64,000 nucleotides of DNA from Dama dama (GCF_033118175.1 NC_083710.1:39463501-39527500); one strand, 5' to 3'; shown: positions 22,601 through 37,600, numbered from the stretch's first letter. The notes: generated by a model not told the origin, from the sequence alone. Made by a program: numbers and translations.

Positions 22601-25600
22601 TATGGGGTCATAAAAGAGTTGGATTTGACTTAGCGACTGAACAATAGCAGTCTGTTTATGAACAGATCATCTTTAAGTGATGATTTTTAACAGAACGTTG
22701 GGGTTGGAACTTTCTACTTAAAATGTTTAATATTACTTATCTTTAAAAAATTAATAAAATACGTGTGATACCATAACTGAAAGACACAGAAACAAAATGA
22801 CCCTATCAGCCATTTTGTAAAACTACCCAGCCCTCTTTAGAAACAAGCCACTATTTAAAAATTTTTTGTTAACTGTAATTTTTAAAAAAGTGATCTTTTT
22901 CTTCCTAAAAAGGAGTCCAGAACACTGGCTGAAATTGCAAAAGCAGAGCTGGATGGCACCATTTTGAAGAGCAGACCTCTCCGAATTCGTTTTGCTACAC
23001 ATGGAGCAGCCCTAACTGTTAAGAACCTTTCTCCGGTGGTTTCCAATGAGCTTCTAGAGCAAGCATTTTCCCAGTTTGGTCCAGTAGAGAAAGCTGTTGT
23101 TGTTGTGGATGATCGTGGTAGAGCTACGGGAAAAGGTTTTGTGGAATTTGCAGCAAAGCCTCCTGCACGAAAGGCTCTGGAAAGATGTGGTGATGGGGCG
23201 TTCTTGCTAACAACGTAAGTTTAAACATCCTGTCTTTCTTTTATAGAGTTACACATAGGCTTCTCTCTGTTCTGCCTCTTTGTAGTTGCTTCCCTGTGTG
23301 TTGTCTTGGCATGTGGTAAGTAGGTGTTGAGTAAGTACTCAGTGAATACAAATAGGGTATATTTGTGTACCGTCAAGAGTCAATACTTTACGCAAACTTC
23401 AGTGTATTAATCCACACGGAATTTCAAGAATGTTTTGTGTTACCATTTTTATTCAGCCTACTGAATGTGTATTAGGTGCAAAGCAAAACGTTACATTTAA
23501 GAAATGAGGTTTTGATCAATTTTGGAGTATAATTTACATATGTTAAAATACATCCAGTTTTGCATGTATAGCTCAGTGAATTTTAAAAAATGTATGTAGT
23601 CACTTACCCTCCACCACAATCAAGATAACATTTTCAGCATCCAACAAAAATTCTTTCGTGTCCTTTTGCAGTACTCCTCTTAACCCTGCCTAGACTGCTC
23701 TTGATCTTTCTGTTACTATAGTTTTGTTTTTTCTTATATTTCATATAAATGAAATTATATATTAATAGTATCTATCCTTTTGTGTGTGATTTCTTTTGCT
23801 TAGCATAATGTTTGTGAGATTTCATCCGTATCACTATATTAGTATTTTGTTCCTTTTTATGGCCAAATTACAAGTGTGGTGACCTTTGGGTGGATGTTCA
23901 AGTTGCTTCCAACTACTGGCCTTTGTGAATAAAGCTATTATGAACATTTGTGTATCAAACTTCTTGTGAACAGCATGCTTTCATGTGGGTTAGGTAATAC
24001 TTAGGAGTAAACGTATGTTCTACTTTATAAGGAACTCCCAAACTGTTTTCCAGATATTTCTATCATTTTACATTCCCACTAGCAATGAATAAGAGAGTTC
24101 TAATGATCATGTCCCCTCAGCAACACTTGAAATTTTTAGATATTCTAGTGAGTATAGTGGCGTCTCATTGTGGTTTAAATATTGTTTTCTTAACAACCGA
24201 TGATAAGTAATCTTTTCATGTGCTTTTTGGATATTTTTATGTCTTTTTGTGAAATGTCTGTTGATATTTTTGCCTTTAAAAAAAAAACCACATTTATTTG
24301 GCTTCACCATGGCTTAGTTGTGGCACGTGGGATCTAGTTCTCTGACCAGGGGTCAAACCCCAGCCCCCCTGAATTGGGAGTACAGAGTCATATCCACTGG
24401 ACCACCAGAGAAGTTTCTTGCCTGTTTTTTAGTTGGCTGGTTTGTCTTAATGTTTTTTTTTTAACAAATCTGGGTCCAGGCCTGTATTAACACTATTTCA
24501 TCCCAGTCTGTGGCTTGCTTTTTAATTTTTTTAAACAGATAATTTATTTAATTGATTTATTTGTCTGCACCCGGTTTTAGTTGTGGCAAGCAGGATCTTC
24601 CATCTTAATTGGGGCATGTGGAATCTTTAGTTGCCATATGGCAAGATTTTTAGTTGGGGCATGTGGGATTGTCCAGGGATCGAACCCAGGTCCCCTGCAT
24701 TGGGAGTGCAGAGTCTTAGCCACTGGACCACCAGGAAGTCCTTTTAATTTTTTTTAATAGTGTTTTTCAAAGAGCAGAAGTTGTTCTATTTTGTCGAGTC
24801 CAGTTTATCAATTTATTTTCTTTCTTGGTTTGTTCCTTGGAATCTTTGTATATAAAATCTTTGCCTTTCCTAAGGTAGCAAAGCTTTCTCGTATTTTCTT
24901 GGGAAATTTTATAGCTTTTTGTTTAAACCTGTGATACGTTTTGAGTGTGATGTGAGGTAGTTCATTGCTTTAATGTTCTGGCAGCATTAATTGAAAAGGT
25001 TATGGTTTTCCCTTTGTTACCTTTTACCTTTATCAAATAACTGGGAAAAAAAATCTACTCTCTTTCCTGTTTTGTTGATCAGTATGTCTATTATGCTGTT
25101 ACTGTACTCTCTTAATTACCTTATCCTAGACTTTGAAGTCCGGAGAAGGCAAGGCACCCCACTCCAGTGCTCTTGCCTGGAGAATCCCAGGGACGGGGGA
25201 GCCTGGCGGTCTGCCGTCTATGGGGTCGCACAGAGTCGGACACAACTGAAGTGACTTAGCAGCAGCAGACTTTGAAGTCAGATAGTAGCATCCAACTTTA
25301 TTATTTTTTTTTAAATTGTTTTGGTTATTATTTCTCTGTATATCCTTACTGATTTTAAAATCAGCTTGTCAATTAAAAAAAAAGTTCTGCTGGACTTTTG
25401 ATTGAAATTGCTTTGAATCTACAGATCATTCTGGGGAACATTAACATCTTCACAGTATCAGCCCTTTTCCAATCCATGAATGTGATGTGTTTCTCCATTT
25501 ACTTAAATATATTTTAAAGTAATTATAGTGGTCATTAAACGTGTTGCCATATTAACATGGCTTTCCTTTCAGTTTGCCCACAAGAAAGTTCTCAGTGTGC

Positions 25601-28600
25601 ATTCTTAGTCTTCAGACTGAATTTGTAAAAGTTCCTAAGTTGATTATTGAATGGATTTCTTTTAGCTCTGGCACTTGAACTGTTGGTTGGAATCATTCAA
25701 ATATTTAGGGTTTGGGGAATTGGATACAAAGACAATGTAGAAAAATTGTTTTCTATCTCCAAGGAGCTTAGTTTGGTGACTTGTGAAGCATTTTTCAGTT
25801 TGTTTTTGACAGTTAAGCATTTGTGCTGAAGCTCTTGTACAGCAGACATTTTACAGCTCTGCCAGCTTGTTCTCTTAGAGATTTTGGTCTTGTTCCCATT
25901 CCCTTTGCTTTAGAGAGATGCTCTCTTTCCTGTCATCACAGGTCTTGCTCTCACATTTCATTCACGTTTTGGTAAGATGTTATCTCCTAAGGGAAGCTGA
26001 CTGTTTTATGTTAAAATAGCCTAATGCTTTACTCTCCAACTTAACTTTTCTTCATAGCACTTAAGGTTGCATTCTCTACCTAGAATGTAAGCTCCCGTGG
26101 GGTAGGGACTTTGTCTCCTTTAACACCATAATCCTGACACTTGAATTCTGGTATTTCCTGGATACTTAGTAAGTTGGCAATAGTTATTTAAAGAGTGAAG
26201 GAAGGCAGTAGTAGAAAGCAGTAGGCAAGGCATGTAGTTAGTATATATTTTCTGCTGTAAGCTTTGATTAATTGCTGTTTGTTAAAGTCATAGTCAGGCA
26301 CTGATAAATATTTAACTATTTCTTCTTGTTCAGTCACTAAGTCGTGTCAGACTCTTTGTGACCCTGTGGATTGCAGCATGCCAGGCTTCCTTGTCCTTCA
26401 CTAATTCCTGGAGTTTGCTCAGATTAACGTCCATTGAGTTGGTGATGCCGACTCATCCTCTGCTGCCCTTTTCTTTTGCTCTCAATCTTTCCTAGCATCA
26501 GGGTCTTTTCCAGTGAGTCAGCCATTCACATCAGGTGGCCAAAGTATTTCTTACAGGTAGCTTTTAGAATAACTTATAAATGACATTCAGATGGTATCAC
26601 CTGGAACTTGAGCAGCTGCACAAGGATCTTGGAGGTCTGATGATGGCCAAGAACAAACTAAGAGGGCAGAAGTCCAGGAATGTATTCCACATAACTGGCC
26701 AAAATAGCTTTAAGGTTAAAAATAAAGTAAAACCTATTGCCACTAATCTTTAAGAAGATAAACATTGTGAATGCTGAAAAAGTTAACAGTGAGTAAAGCT
26801 TTTGTAGATAAACAAAAGGAACATACAAATGTCTCAAAAGGCCTTTCCTTTGAGCTGCTGCAGAAACAGTTGGTTTCTCAGTAGTGTCATGAAAATATAC
26901 CAGTTAATGTTGATAAAGCTACAAGATTAGTGTTTCAGTTGTAATACACTGGTGATGCATCAGATTACCCAAAAAGACCAATCAATTAAATGTTTTATAT
27001 AAAAAAAAAGAATATATACAGTTTTGAGGGCTTCCCTCGTGGCTCAGATGGTAAAGAATCACCTGCATTGCAGGAGACCTGGGTTCGATCCCTGGGTTTG
27101 GAAAATCCCCTGGAGAAGGAAGTGGTGATCTGCTTCAGTGTTCTTTTTTTTTATTTTTAATTTTTAAAATTTTTAGATTTCATGGCTGCAGTCACTACTG
27201 CAGTGATTTTAAGAGAAAGTGAAGTTATGCAGTCGTGTCCGACTCTGCGACCCCATGGACTGAAGCTCACCAGGCTCCTCTGTCCATGGGATTTTCCAGG
27301 CAAGAATACTGGATTGGGTTGCCATTCCCTTCTCCTGCTTCAGTATTCCTTTTGAGACTGGTTGGATAGTGGAAGGTTGGGAGCTGAGTGGAGTTGGGAC
27401 TTTGAGGCCATGGAAGGGATGGGCATCCAGGTGTGTGTGTGGATGAGACACATAGGAAAGTTGGATACTTGCTCCTCCGCATTGCTCTTTGTAGAAGTTA
27501 ACTGCAGTGGTCAGGCAGGTCTATGTTGATGTATTTTTCTGTTGTCTCAAATAGACTCCATGCTCTAAAAATAAGCACTCATCTTTGACTTAGAGGTTCA
27601 CCTGTGTTGATGCAGCCACTGTTTATTGACTGATTTTATGTGTATATGTGATATTTTCTGAGACTTTTTTCTCAGATAAGTTGGAAACCTATAGAAGGTT
27701 TCTAGGAGGATTTTAGTTCTAGATACTGTATTAATTCTTATTAATGCTTTTTACCTGTCCAGGACCCCTCGTCCGGTCATTGTGGAGCCCATGGAACAGT
27801 TTGATGATGAAGATGGCTTGCCAGAGAAACTAATGCAGAAAACTCAGCAGTATCATAAGTAAGATCTTCTTAATAAGAAGATAAATTCTGATAAATTTAG
27901 AATGTTCTTTCAAGGGTATTTATTACTTTACATTTGTTATTGAGTATTGTTGGATTATAGGTGTTCTATTTAGTCTTGTTAGCTAGTAACAATTGTTAGC
28001 CAGTAACAATCTGGTTAATAGAGTGGGCTGGTCTACATGGAATGCTAGTTTTCTTAAGTATATTGGTAAAAGGTTAACTTTGAAAAGTTCAACTTTTATA
28101 ACTGGGGCATGGATGGGTTCCATAAGAGTATACTGTCTGTAGTACCTATGCCAGAGAAACAGTGAATTTTAGATAGAAAAGTTTCTGTATTGGGTATGCT
28201 ACAGGTGTATTATGAATTAAGAGGAGACTTTGGCAGGAGTAGAAAGAAGGTTCTAGTTAAACAACTTGGAAAAGGGTAAGAATTCTTCTTTTTTAAAAAA
28301 ATTTATTAATCTGTGGTATCTACCAAAGTGTGTGTGTGTGTGTGTGTGTGTGCGTGTGTGCGCGCGCGCGTCCATGGACTACAGCCCTTCAGGCTCCTCT
28401 GTCTGTGGAATTTTTCCAGGCAGGAATACTGGAGTGGGTTGCCATTTCCTTCTCCAAAGAATTCTTAAAGATGAAAAAGAAAGATAACATTTTTTTTACC
28501 AGTTGCTTTTCATTCAGTGTGGTTCAGATATTTTTATGTAAGCTGACTGTGAATACATTGTGTTCTTAACTACTCAGTTGTTTTTTATAGTTAAGTAAGA

Positions 28601-31600
28601 CTATAGTGAACTTCCCTGGTGATCCCATTAGTTAAGACTCTGTGCTTCCAAAGCAGGGGGCGCTGGTTTGATCCCTGGTCAGAGAACTAAGATCTCACAT
28701 GCTGTGTGGGATGACTGAAAAACAAAAAACACTGTAATATTTGCATGCATGAATCTAAATATTGGAACGCCTTTGTGCCAGGCACTGTCCTAGATGCTGC
28801 CAGTGCAACTGAGAACTGTTTTTGCCCTCATGATGCTTACAATTCTAGTGACAGGGCTACACAATAAATACTGAACCAAAGATTAATGTTTTAATAAGTA
28901 TACTGAGTAGTGAGAAATACCATTTAAAACCACTAAAGTGAGGTATGATGCTAAAAGATCAAAAGAGTATGCATATTTAATGGTGATTAATTCTGGTAGA
29001 TGGTTCTCCCAAAGTATGGTACCAATTTATACTTTCTGGTGTATGCATAAAAGTATTTCTCTTCATCCTACCAAAAAATGATTATGATTTTAAGACTCGA
29101 TAGTTTGTGTTCAAAATAACATTTTACACATGTTTTAATAGCACTCTTTGATTTTAGTGTAGACTGGTTTTTCCCTTGTAGTTGATTTAAATGACAAATG
29201 TGGGTGCTTTTTTATTGATTGATTTGGCTTTTGTTGTGACACACAGACTCTACAGTTGTGACTCGAGGGCTTTAGTAGCTCCACAACATGTGGGATCTTG
29301 GTTCCCTGACCAGGGATTGAACCCACGTCCCCTGCATTGCAGGACAGATTTTTAAATACTGGACCACCAGGGAAGTCCCTGGGTGCTTATTTTTAACTGG
29401 TGTTGGAGATGTATCAATGAACAGAGTAAACCAGAAATTCTTGCTGTTTGGTGGAGTGGGTAGCCTATCCCTTCTCCAGCAGATCTTCCCGATCCAGGAA
29501 TTGAGCCAGGGTCTCTGGTGTTGCAGGCAGATTCTTTACCAACTGAGCTATCATGGAAGCCCTTAGGAAGCAGGGGGTAAACAATAAAGTAAAGATGGCA
29601 GAAAGATAGGGAATGTGGGTGTAGGGGAGCAGAAGAGTGTGGCTCTTTTATACAGGTGGTTAAGGAAGCTTTTGTGAGGGTAGTATTTGATTCACAACTT
29701 GAAAGCGGGGGTGGGAGGGCACCAGATGGAATAGGGATCTCAGTCAGCTGAGGAGTACGGCTCTGCAGGCTTTGAGGGAGAACTGGCATGGTGCAGGTGC
29801 AGTGAGGAGGCTAGGTTAACTGGATCAGGGTGAGAATGGGGAACCTTGTAGGGATCAGGGGAGTTAGGATGTAGTGGGAGGAGTGCCGACTGTGGGGCTT
29901 GTGGGCTATTGAACTAACTTTGGCTTCTGTGATTCATGTGAAAGGAAGAAGCAGAATAGTGATTTAAGCTTAAATTTAAAGCAGCTTTCTAGCTGCTCTG
30001 TTATAATAAAGAGCCAATGGTGGGATTGGGGAGGTAAGTTTAGGATCCTGCTGACAGGAAGTGGTAACAGTGGTGATGACCAGAAGTGGTCAGATTCTGA
30101 ATGTGGTTTGAAAATAGATTGGATTTTGCTGATGGATATGGGGATGTGGGAGAAAGAGAGTTAAAAGGGTGATGATGAGGTTTTTGGCCTAAGTAACTGG
30201 AAAGTATGGATTGCTAGTGACTGACATGGAGAACCTGGAGGAGTAGATTTGGGGGAGGAGGATCAGGAACCTTGTTTTGGGATCTGTTGTCAAGGTAGTT
30301 GGATTTGTGTCTGGAATTCAGATGTGCTGTTTGGGCTTAGGTTACCAATGTGATGGAAAAGAATGTCAAAGGACCAACTCCTGAATGCTCATTTGAGAGA
30401 AGTTGGGAAGGTCAAAAGGAATCAACAGAGACTGAGTGGGAGCAGTCCTTGAAGTGGGAGGGACACCCAGCAGAATGTGTCCTAGAAGCAAGGGGTTGGT
30501 AGTAATCAGTTGTAACTCAACCATGTAAATTTCTCTTAAATGCTGTTTCTCAAAGACTTACATTTAATTTCCTATTCATTTGATTTGTGGTTATAGCTTA
30601 TTGCAGATTTTAAGTAGAGCATCCTTTTGCATTCAGGAATTAGAGAACTGGAATTATAAGGGTGTTACAAGAAGTAGAATTTATAGATTGTAGTTATTTT
30701 TACTGGGAAAAAAAAAAAACAAAAAACAACCCAAACCAAACTTGTTTATATAATGACTTAATTATTCCAGCAAACATTACATGATCTCATGATATTTTAA
30801 ACTTTACTGCTGAAGAATTATGCTCTGAAGGGAATGTTCATGAACCTTAAGAGTCAATATTCAGATTCAGCTCTGATGCCCCAAATCCATATTGTTTCAG
30901 TAGTGTTTCTTTTGGGAGTAAAATAAAGTTTTTATATTTATTACTGTAGTCAACACCTGACTTAGGAACTACTAACTAATAAAATAGTTCTTTCAGAAAA
31001 ATTAGTGGGTGGTGGATCTCTCTATTCCTTTCCCTTTTCCAGTCAGTGCTTTAAAAAGAAAAAGATCCAAGTCTATTTTTAGGTCTAGAATCCCTTGATC
31101 ATGGTTAACTTTGATTTTTATCTACTCCCTGAATATCTTTGAAGCTGTTTCTTGTCACTGTTTTCCCTCTGTGACAACCTCCTCCTTTATCTCCCAACTT
31201 TGTCCCAGCCACCATCTTCCCTTCCCCATCCCCAAATAAAAGTTAAAATTTGTGATTACAAGGCATCTGTAGTTTTATTGGTGGGTGAGAATTGTGTTCT
31301 TATAAAAGTACTTTAGGATAATTGACATTCTTTGAATGTTGGGTACATTCGTAGATCTTCATTTAAAAGATTTTTTTTCCCCTGTCATTTATTCATTCAT
31401 TTTAGAAATAAATACTAAATGTGTACAATATGCTAGGTATGTGCTAGGTACTTAGGTACAGTGGTTAATAGGAATTTCATGTGCTCATTGAGTTTACAGT
31501 CTAGCAAGGCAAACAAGTATAAAACAAATTGAAGTAAATTAGGCCTGTATTATTTGGTATAGCCAATTAACCTGGCACATAACACTCAACAAACTGTTTC

Positions 31601-34600
31601 TGCTTTATTACTGTCCCTAAAAGTTATTACTTTTAGAAAAATCTGACTTCAGACCATTAACTTAGGGGACATTTTCTTCATATGTTACAGACTGCCTTAT
31701 ATAAAATTGTTGCTTGAAAACCGCAAAGGCCTTATTGGAGGTGATAATTTGGGGAGTGCAGGTTGTAGTATCTCGTTGTCTTGGTTTGAATCCTGGTTCT
31801 ATTGCTTATTAATTAGTTGGGCATCTTTGGGTAGTTTCTTAAACTTAGGCTTGTTAAACTGCTTGACAACATCGCTGTGAAGTATTTCTTGGAGGTTACT
31901 TGTCAGACAGTGATATGAACACTGTACGAGCTTAGTTAATGGTAATACTTGTTGTTCTTGTATGTTGTTTTAGTTTTTAAACATATGTTTCTGTATGTCT
32001 TTTCATGTAAACTTAGGGAAAGAGAACAGCCACCACGTTTTGCTCAGCCTGGGACATTTGAATTTGAATATGCATCTCGATGGAAGGCTCTGGATGAAAT
32101 GGAGAAGCAGCAGCGTGAGCAGGTTGACAGAAACATCCGAGAAGCAAAAGAGAAACTGGAGGCGGAGATGGAAGCTGCCCGGCACGAGCACCAGCTGATG
32201 CTCATGCGGCAAGGTACGTTTCTCATTGATAACTGTTACTATTGAAGTTGCTAGTTAAGAGTTTCAAGACAGTTAAAATTCAAAATACTAGAAAGAAAGT
32301 TTTTGCTTTTCTGAGAGAACTTCCTTATGAGAAAAAATTATTTAAAAAGCTGACTATTTAAGATTCTTATTGCGTGTCCAAAGATTACAGATGGATGTTC
32401 CTTGGCAGAGATGAAAAAGATTCAGGTTTGCTGATGGATATGGGAATTTAGGAAGACTAAATTCTTTGTATTTGGTAAGAACACTTTAAACACTTGAGAC
32501 AAAGCTAAGTGAATTTTGTTTGTGTGTGTTTTTTTGTTGATAACTGAATTTTTAAGAGCACTCCTAACAGGTGTTATGCATAGCATACATTTATTAATAA
32601 TCATTGGTCAGATACTTAATGTGACAAGCTGCTTAAGTATATATCAGAAGCTTACTTTTTCGCATCCTTGTTTCTAGGTTTCTTATTATGCCTGCTTATA
32701 TTCTTTTTCCCCTTTGTTCTTTTCTATTAATTCTCCATGTAATTTTTTCTGATTCTTCCTATCACTTTTCCATTTTCCATAAAACTTAATTTTTTTTCCT
32801 TTAAATTTTTTTTTTTTGGCTGTGCTGTGTGGTTTGCAGGATCTTAGCCTCCTGACAAGGGATGAACCTGTGCTCATGCAGTGGAAGTGTGCAGTCCTAA
32901 CCCCTGAACCACCAGGCAATTGCCAAAATTTTGCATTTCTTTAAAGCGTCTAATTGCTTTCTATTTTGCTCTTAAATTTTTTGCCTTTTTTTTTTTTTTA
33001 ATTTACTATTTCATTAAACCTTTATCTCCCCTGGAGGAGGAAGTGACAACCTACACCAGTATGCTTGCCTGGGAAATCCCATGGACAGAGGAGCCTGGTG
33101 GGTGGGCTACAGTCCATGGGATCACAAAAGAGTTGAACATGACTTAATGACTACAACAATAACAACAGAACCTTTATTTACCTTCTCTTGGCTGCCCCTC
33201 AGAGACAAAGGTGCTCCAGATAGCTGCCTGATTTCTATGGCAACCTTCTTTCATTTTTTATATATAAATTGTTTTTATTTTTCATGAACTTTAAAATGTT
33301 TTTACTGACTCAACTAGTCTTTTTTTGCTGTACAGCATTTGGGATCTTAGTTCCCTGACCAGGGATTGAACCTGTGCACCCTGCATTGAGAGCACAGAGT
33401 CTCAACCACTGGACCACCAGAGAGTTTGCAGAGGCTTTCTTATTGGACTTTATGTCATCTAATCTTGGCCTCCTCTAAACTATTCTTTATACTAGAGCCA
33501 GTATTTTTTTTTTTTCCCCATTTATTTTTATTAGTTGGAGGCTAATTACAATATTGTAGTGGTTTTTGCCATACATTGACATGAATCAGCCATGGATTTA
33601 CATGTATTCCCCATCCCGATCCCCCCTCCCACCTCCCCAGTATTTTCTTTTTATTTATTTTAATTAGAGGCTAATTACTTTACAATATTGAAGTGGTCCT
33701 TGCCATACATTGACATGAATCAGCCATTTGGTCAGCATTCATCTGTAAATCTTTATGTGGTAGATTCTCATTTTCTTCAGTATAAAATCCAGGTTAGCTT
33801 TTTTCAGTCTGTTCATTACATGTTTTGGAGAAGGAAATGGCAACCCACTCCAGTATTCTGGCCTGGAGAATTCCATGGACAGAAGAGCTTGGTGGGCTGC
33901 AGTCCGTGGGATCGCAAAGAGTTGGACACGACTGAGTGACTAACGCAATTAGTGGATGTTTTTGAAGCAGTTTCAGTCAAGTCACTGAATAACTGCTGGT
34001 GCCAAGTAAGTTGAAATCCAGCTCATCAAATAATAGAAACCAGACAGATATTTTTGGTTTCTTTTGGTACCCTAAGTCTAATGTTTCTGTAAAGTCACTC
34101 TTTTTCTAATAAAATTTAACTCATTCATATCATATACTAGTATGTTTAAAGATATACGGTAAGTCCTCTCAATAGGAATCTTCAAGTTGCAAGCTTTCAA
34201 TGATGTGAATGTGTGTTCCATCAGCATCAAGTGTGAGTGAAATTGCAGCTTGCCCTGTTTCCTATTGCTGACGACTCCTCAGCTCTACCATCTCCTATCT
34301 TCTCTCCCTCCTCCAGTACTCTTCTTGCCTGTTATTTTTAATATTCATTATTTTATTTATATTTTTAATCTTAAAAAAAATTCCTTTTGGTTGCGCTAGG
34401 TCTTCGTTGCTGCATGTAGGCTTTCTCTAGTGTCGGTGAGCAGGGGCTGCTCTTTGTTGTGGTGTGTGGGCTTCTCATTGTGTTGACTTCTCTAGTTGCA
34501 CATCATGGGCTCCAGGGCACACAGGCTACAGTAGCTGTGGCTCACAGGTGCTCATTAGTTGTGGCTTGTGGGTTCTAGACTCAGAAGTTGTGGTGCAAGT

Positions 34601-37600
34601 GCTTAGTTGCTCCATGGCATGTGGTATCTTCTTGGAGTGGGGTTTGAACAGCTGTGTCCACCGAATTGGCAGGCGGATTCTTTACCATTGGACCACCAGG
34701 GAAGCCTCCTGGATTATTAATATTATTATTATTTTTTAAGAAAAATCCCTGTGAGTGTTATTTACTGAGGTAAAGGATAAAAAACACCTCAGGTTACATA
34801 TTTTTTGGGTAATACTTTGCTCCAGAAGTACATTATCATGGTGGCATACAAATATATAACTTTTTGTGAAATTTCAGAAACTTTGGGTATTAGCAACTTA
34901 AAGGAGTTAATTTGGAAGATACAAAATGTTGTTTTAAGTTGATCGTGCTCCTGCTTCCTATTAGATAGTGTGCTTATCAGATAATTTGATTGTCGGATCC
35001 TTTGAGCTAATTCTTGTACCCTGTTCTGGTGAGGAAGCATAGTCTGAGAGGGCAAAGCAACGTCCTTAACTGGCCCAGCTTAAAAGGAGAAGATCCAGTT
35101 TTCAGGAAATATTCAGGCTCTTTTCTTACTCCTTTTCATGGAAGAAAATATAGTGCATATTTTTACATTTACTACTATGTGTGTTCCTGTTTTAAGAGCA
35201 GCAAACCTGGGAAATCAATAATAAAATTGTTACAGGATACACTGTATTGGCTTTCTTAATTAGTGATAGTAAGATATTTCTCATGTTTTGTCTTATTGAA
35301 GCACTTCCCCTTAGGAATATAAATAGACTATATTTTTGGTCTTTACCAGTCTCACCATATAGAAATTATATGACAGTTAGGGGCTCTCAATGTTGGTTGT
35401 ACAATGGAGTCATCTAGGGAGCTTCAAAAAAAGAAAAAACTCATAGCTGGTTCACAGTCCTAGAGATTTTGATTTAATTGGTCTGTTGTTAAAAGGCACT
35501 TGAGCAGTTCTAATGAGCTAGTAAGGTTGACAGTTAATGGTAAAAATGTTTGAATATCATGTTTTTTAGAAAGCTAAATGTTTTTCTCAACTGGCATGTT
35601 ATCTGAATCACCTGGTTCCTGGTGCATGTACCAAAGCAGACTTTCCTTGAGCAGAATCCCCAAATTTTTTTTTTAATTTTTGTTTTTTTAGTTTCTCAGT
35701 TGAGACTGAACATCCAGGTCGGGAATGTGGCATTTTGGAAGGAGCTTCGGAATAATGAGAGATTTAGCTATATATCCTAGTGAACCATATCATGCCTGGA
35801 TGACTAGAGCCACATAATCTGTCTGGATCATTTTTTGTTGACATAATACATAATTCAATCTTTTTTAACCTTTAGGGAGGATAATATTACCTTTTTATAA
35901 TTATGATACCTATGTTATCATAGTTAAGATGTTAGTTATTTGCCTATGGGATTTTAACTTGAACCGTTAGTATTATAAGAATTTCTGAATATAGTATTTT
36001 ATTAAATGTTTGAGATAATTTATGTTCATTTTAGAAATTTGAGATAACATAGTTATAGAAAAAAGAGAACCAATAATTGTGTTATCTGGAGTACTTATAT
36101 ATATTTTAAAATATATTAGTGCATGCATGCACGTATAGTTTGGTAGGATAGTACAAAGATATTTTAACACTTGGAAAGTTTATCCACTGCTTTTCAAATG
36201 GGCATCTTCTGTTGTGTTGCTTCACTCTGAGAGACTTGTTCTTAATATGTGACATGGGTTGGTGGCAGTGGGAATGCTCATCCTGTTTAAAATGGGCTTG
36301 TTCACATCAGTGTTCAGCCCTTTTTCCCCTGTCAGGAACTGTCCCCTCTTTTCTTCATGTGACGCTTACTTGATGCAGGAGGAAACGTGCTGATAGTGTT
36401 GGGAGGGATGTTTTGGGGTTTTATGCTATGTCCTATCCCATTTTTCCTACTGTTTCTGGTCTGATACTTAATGTGCCCTCTGGTGATGTTTCCCAAGGCA
36501 TCATTTTGGGCTTCAAGCTTGCTGCTGAAAAAAATTACAATTTGCTTAAGATTATGTAAATGAAAATGTAGCTATTGTTCATTCTAGACCCTGTGTTAGA
36601 GCAGTTACTACCCATTTAAATTTTTTAGCATAAGGGTAGATATTATTTTCTTCATATACTTGAAGAAATGGGCCGAGGAATGATATTGATCTGGTTCATT
36701 ACACAGCTTATAATCTTTCATTGTAGAATGATGTGATAAGACTTTAAAAAGAGAAGCTAGATGCATGAGTATAAATAAGTTACTACATATATTGCCAGTC
36801 ATGGAGAACCTGTATGCTTATACAGAAAAAAAAGCTAAAAATATTAATCTGTAGTCAATATTTTGTAGATTTAATGAGACGGCAAGAGGAACTCAGACGT
36901 TTGGAAGAACTCAGAAACCAAGAGCTACAAAAACGAAAGCAAATACAGCTGAGGTAAAGAACATCATTATAACATATATGTAAATATATGTAGCTTTTAT
37001 TGCGTATGTTATTAATAAAACTCCAGTGTCTGTTATTGACAAGTTGTATTTAATATTAATTGGAAAATACAGAAAAAAAAACAGAATTGTCCATTTTTGA
37101 CTACAGTTATGGAATTACTAACAATCTCCCATAACTCATTATTCTATCAATATGATTGTTTCTAGCTAGTTGTGGACACTTCGCAGACACTGAACTTAGA
37201 GGGCTTAGGCATTATTTCATATAATTTACTGTAAAAATGGACTGTGATTTACTGGACTATTTTTCTGTAGATGCAAATATATGCATTCTTAGTTTTGATT
37301 TTTCCATGTGTTTAAGACTGGTCTGAATGCCATTATGCATTTTTGTACTTCTGATAATTTATTTAAAAAAAGATATCTGGCAGTGGAATCCACGGTAAAA
37401 ACGATATGGACATCAGAGATCTCAGTACATGATAGACAACTGTGACAGGCAACTTAAAATCTTTTAGGTTAAGGAAGGAGCTTTAAGGGAGTAGTTGATC
37501 TAAGATGTGGAAAGAAAAATTTTTCTTTTTCTTGCATCTGAAAGACTTAATTGTAAAATACAAGATAAATATTACTCTTATATGTTTCAACAGTCTTAAT

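Larger units (their letters stand above)
19622..22912 (+). other. PSPC1 intron 1
   Basis: About 3.3 kb. It holds a Bov-tA fragment (about 20317-20359), a MIR (about 20560-20760), a MER5A (about 20888-21083), a BovA piece (about 22583-22650) and a local duplication (19894-19980 and 20757-20857). 21,100-22,580 looks unique and AT-rich. Confidence 0.75.
23515..25510 (-). mobile_element. Old L1 relic with nested SINEs
   Basis: Antisense L1 3' UTR and ORF2-like sequence, interrupted by CHR SINEs (24294-24415, 24540-24743) and a BovA (25141-25266). The nesting shows that the L1 is the oldest layer. Confidence 0.6.
23215..27762 (+). other. PSPC1 intron 2
   Basis: About 4.5 kb, largely an old antisense L1 relic (about 23515-25510) split by CHR and BovA SINEs. 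It also holds an L2 piece, a BovB 3' end and a Bov-tA/BovA pair. No additional exon was seen. Confidence 0.75.
27859..32016 (+). other. PSPC1 intron 3
   Basis: About 4.2 kb. It holds a TG/CG microsatellite, BovA, CHR and Bov-tA SINEs, L2-like relics and a MIR. 30,520-31,400 looks unique. Confidence 0.7.
32214..36868 (+). other. PSPC1 intron 4
   Basis: About 4.7 kb with three CHR-type SINEs, two BovA SINEs and L1 3'-end stubs between 32.8 and 34.7 kb. 34,740-36,868 is mostly unique and AT-rich, with a possible hAT-type MER remnant near 35,385-35,500. Confidence 0.7.

Noticed and set aside
27029..27130. tRNA-like sequence with an intact GGTTCGATCCC box
   Set aside because: It is the tRNA-derived head of a Bov-tA SINE. 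The 3' half does not complete a tRNA cloverleaf. The CHR SINE heads were rejected for the same reason.
31949..32245. 98-codon frame around PSPC1 exon 4 and two antisense or +1 frames of 60-69 codons
   Set aside because: The 98-codon frame is the exon plus flanking intron sequence, and the others are shadows of the exon.
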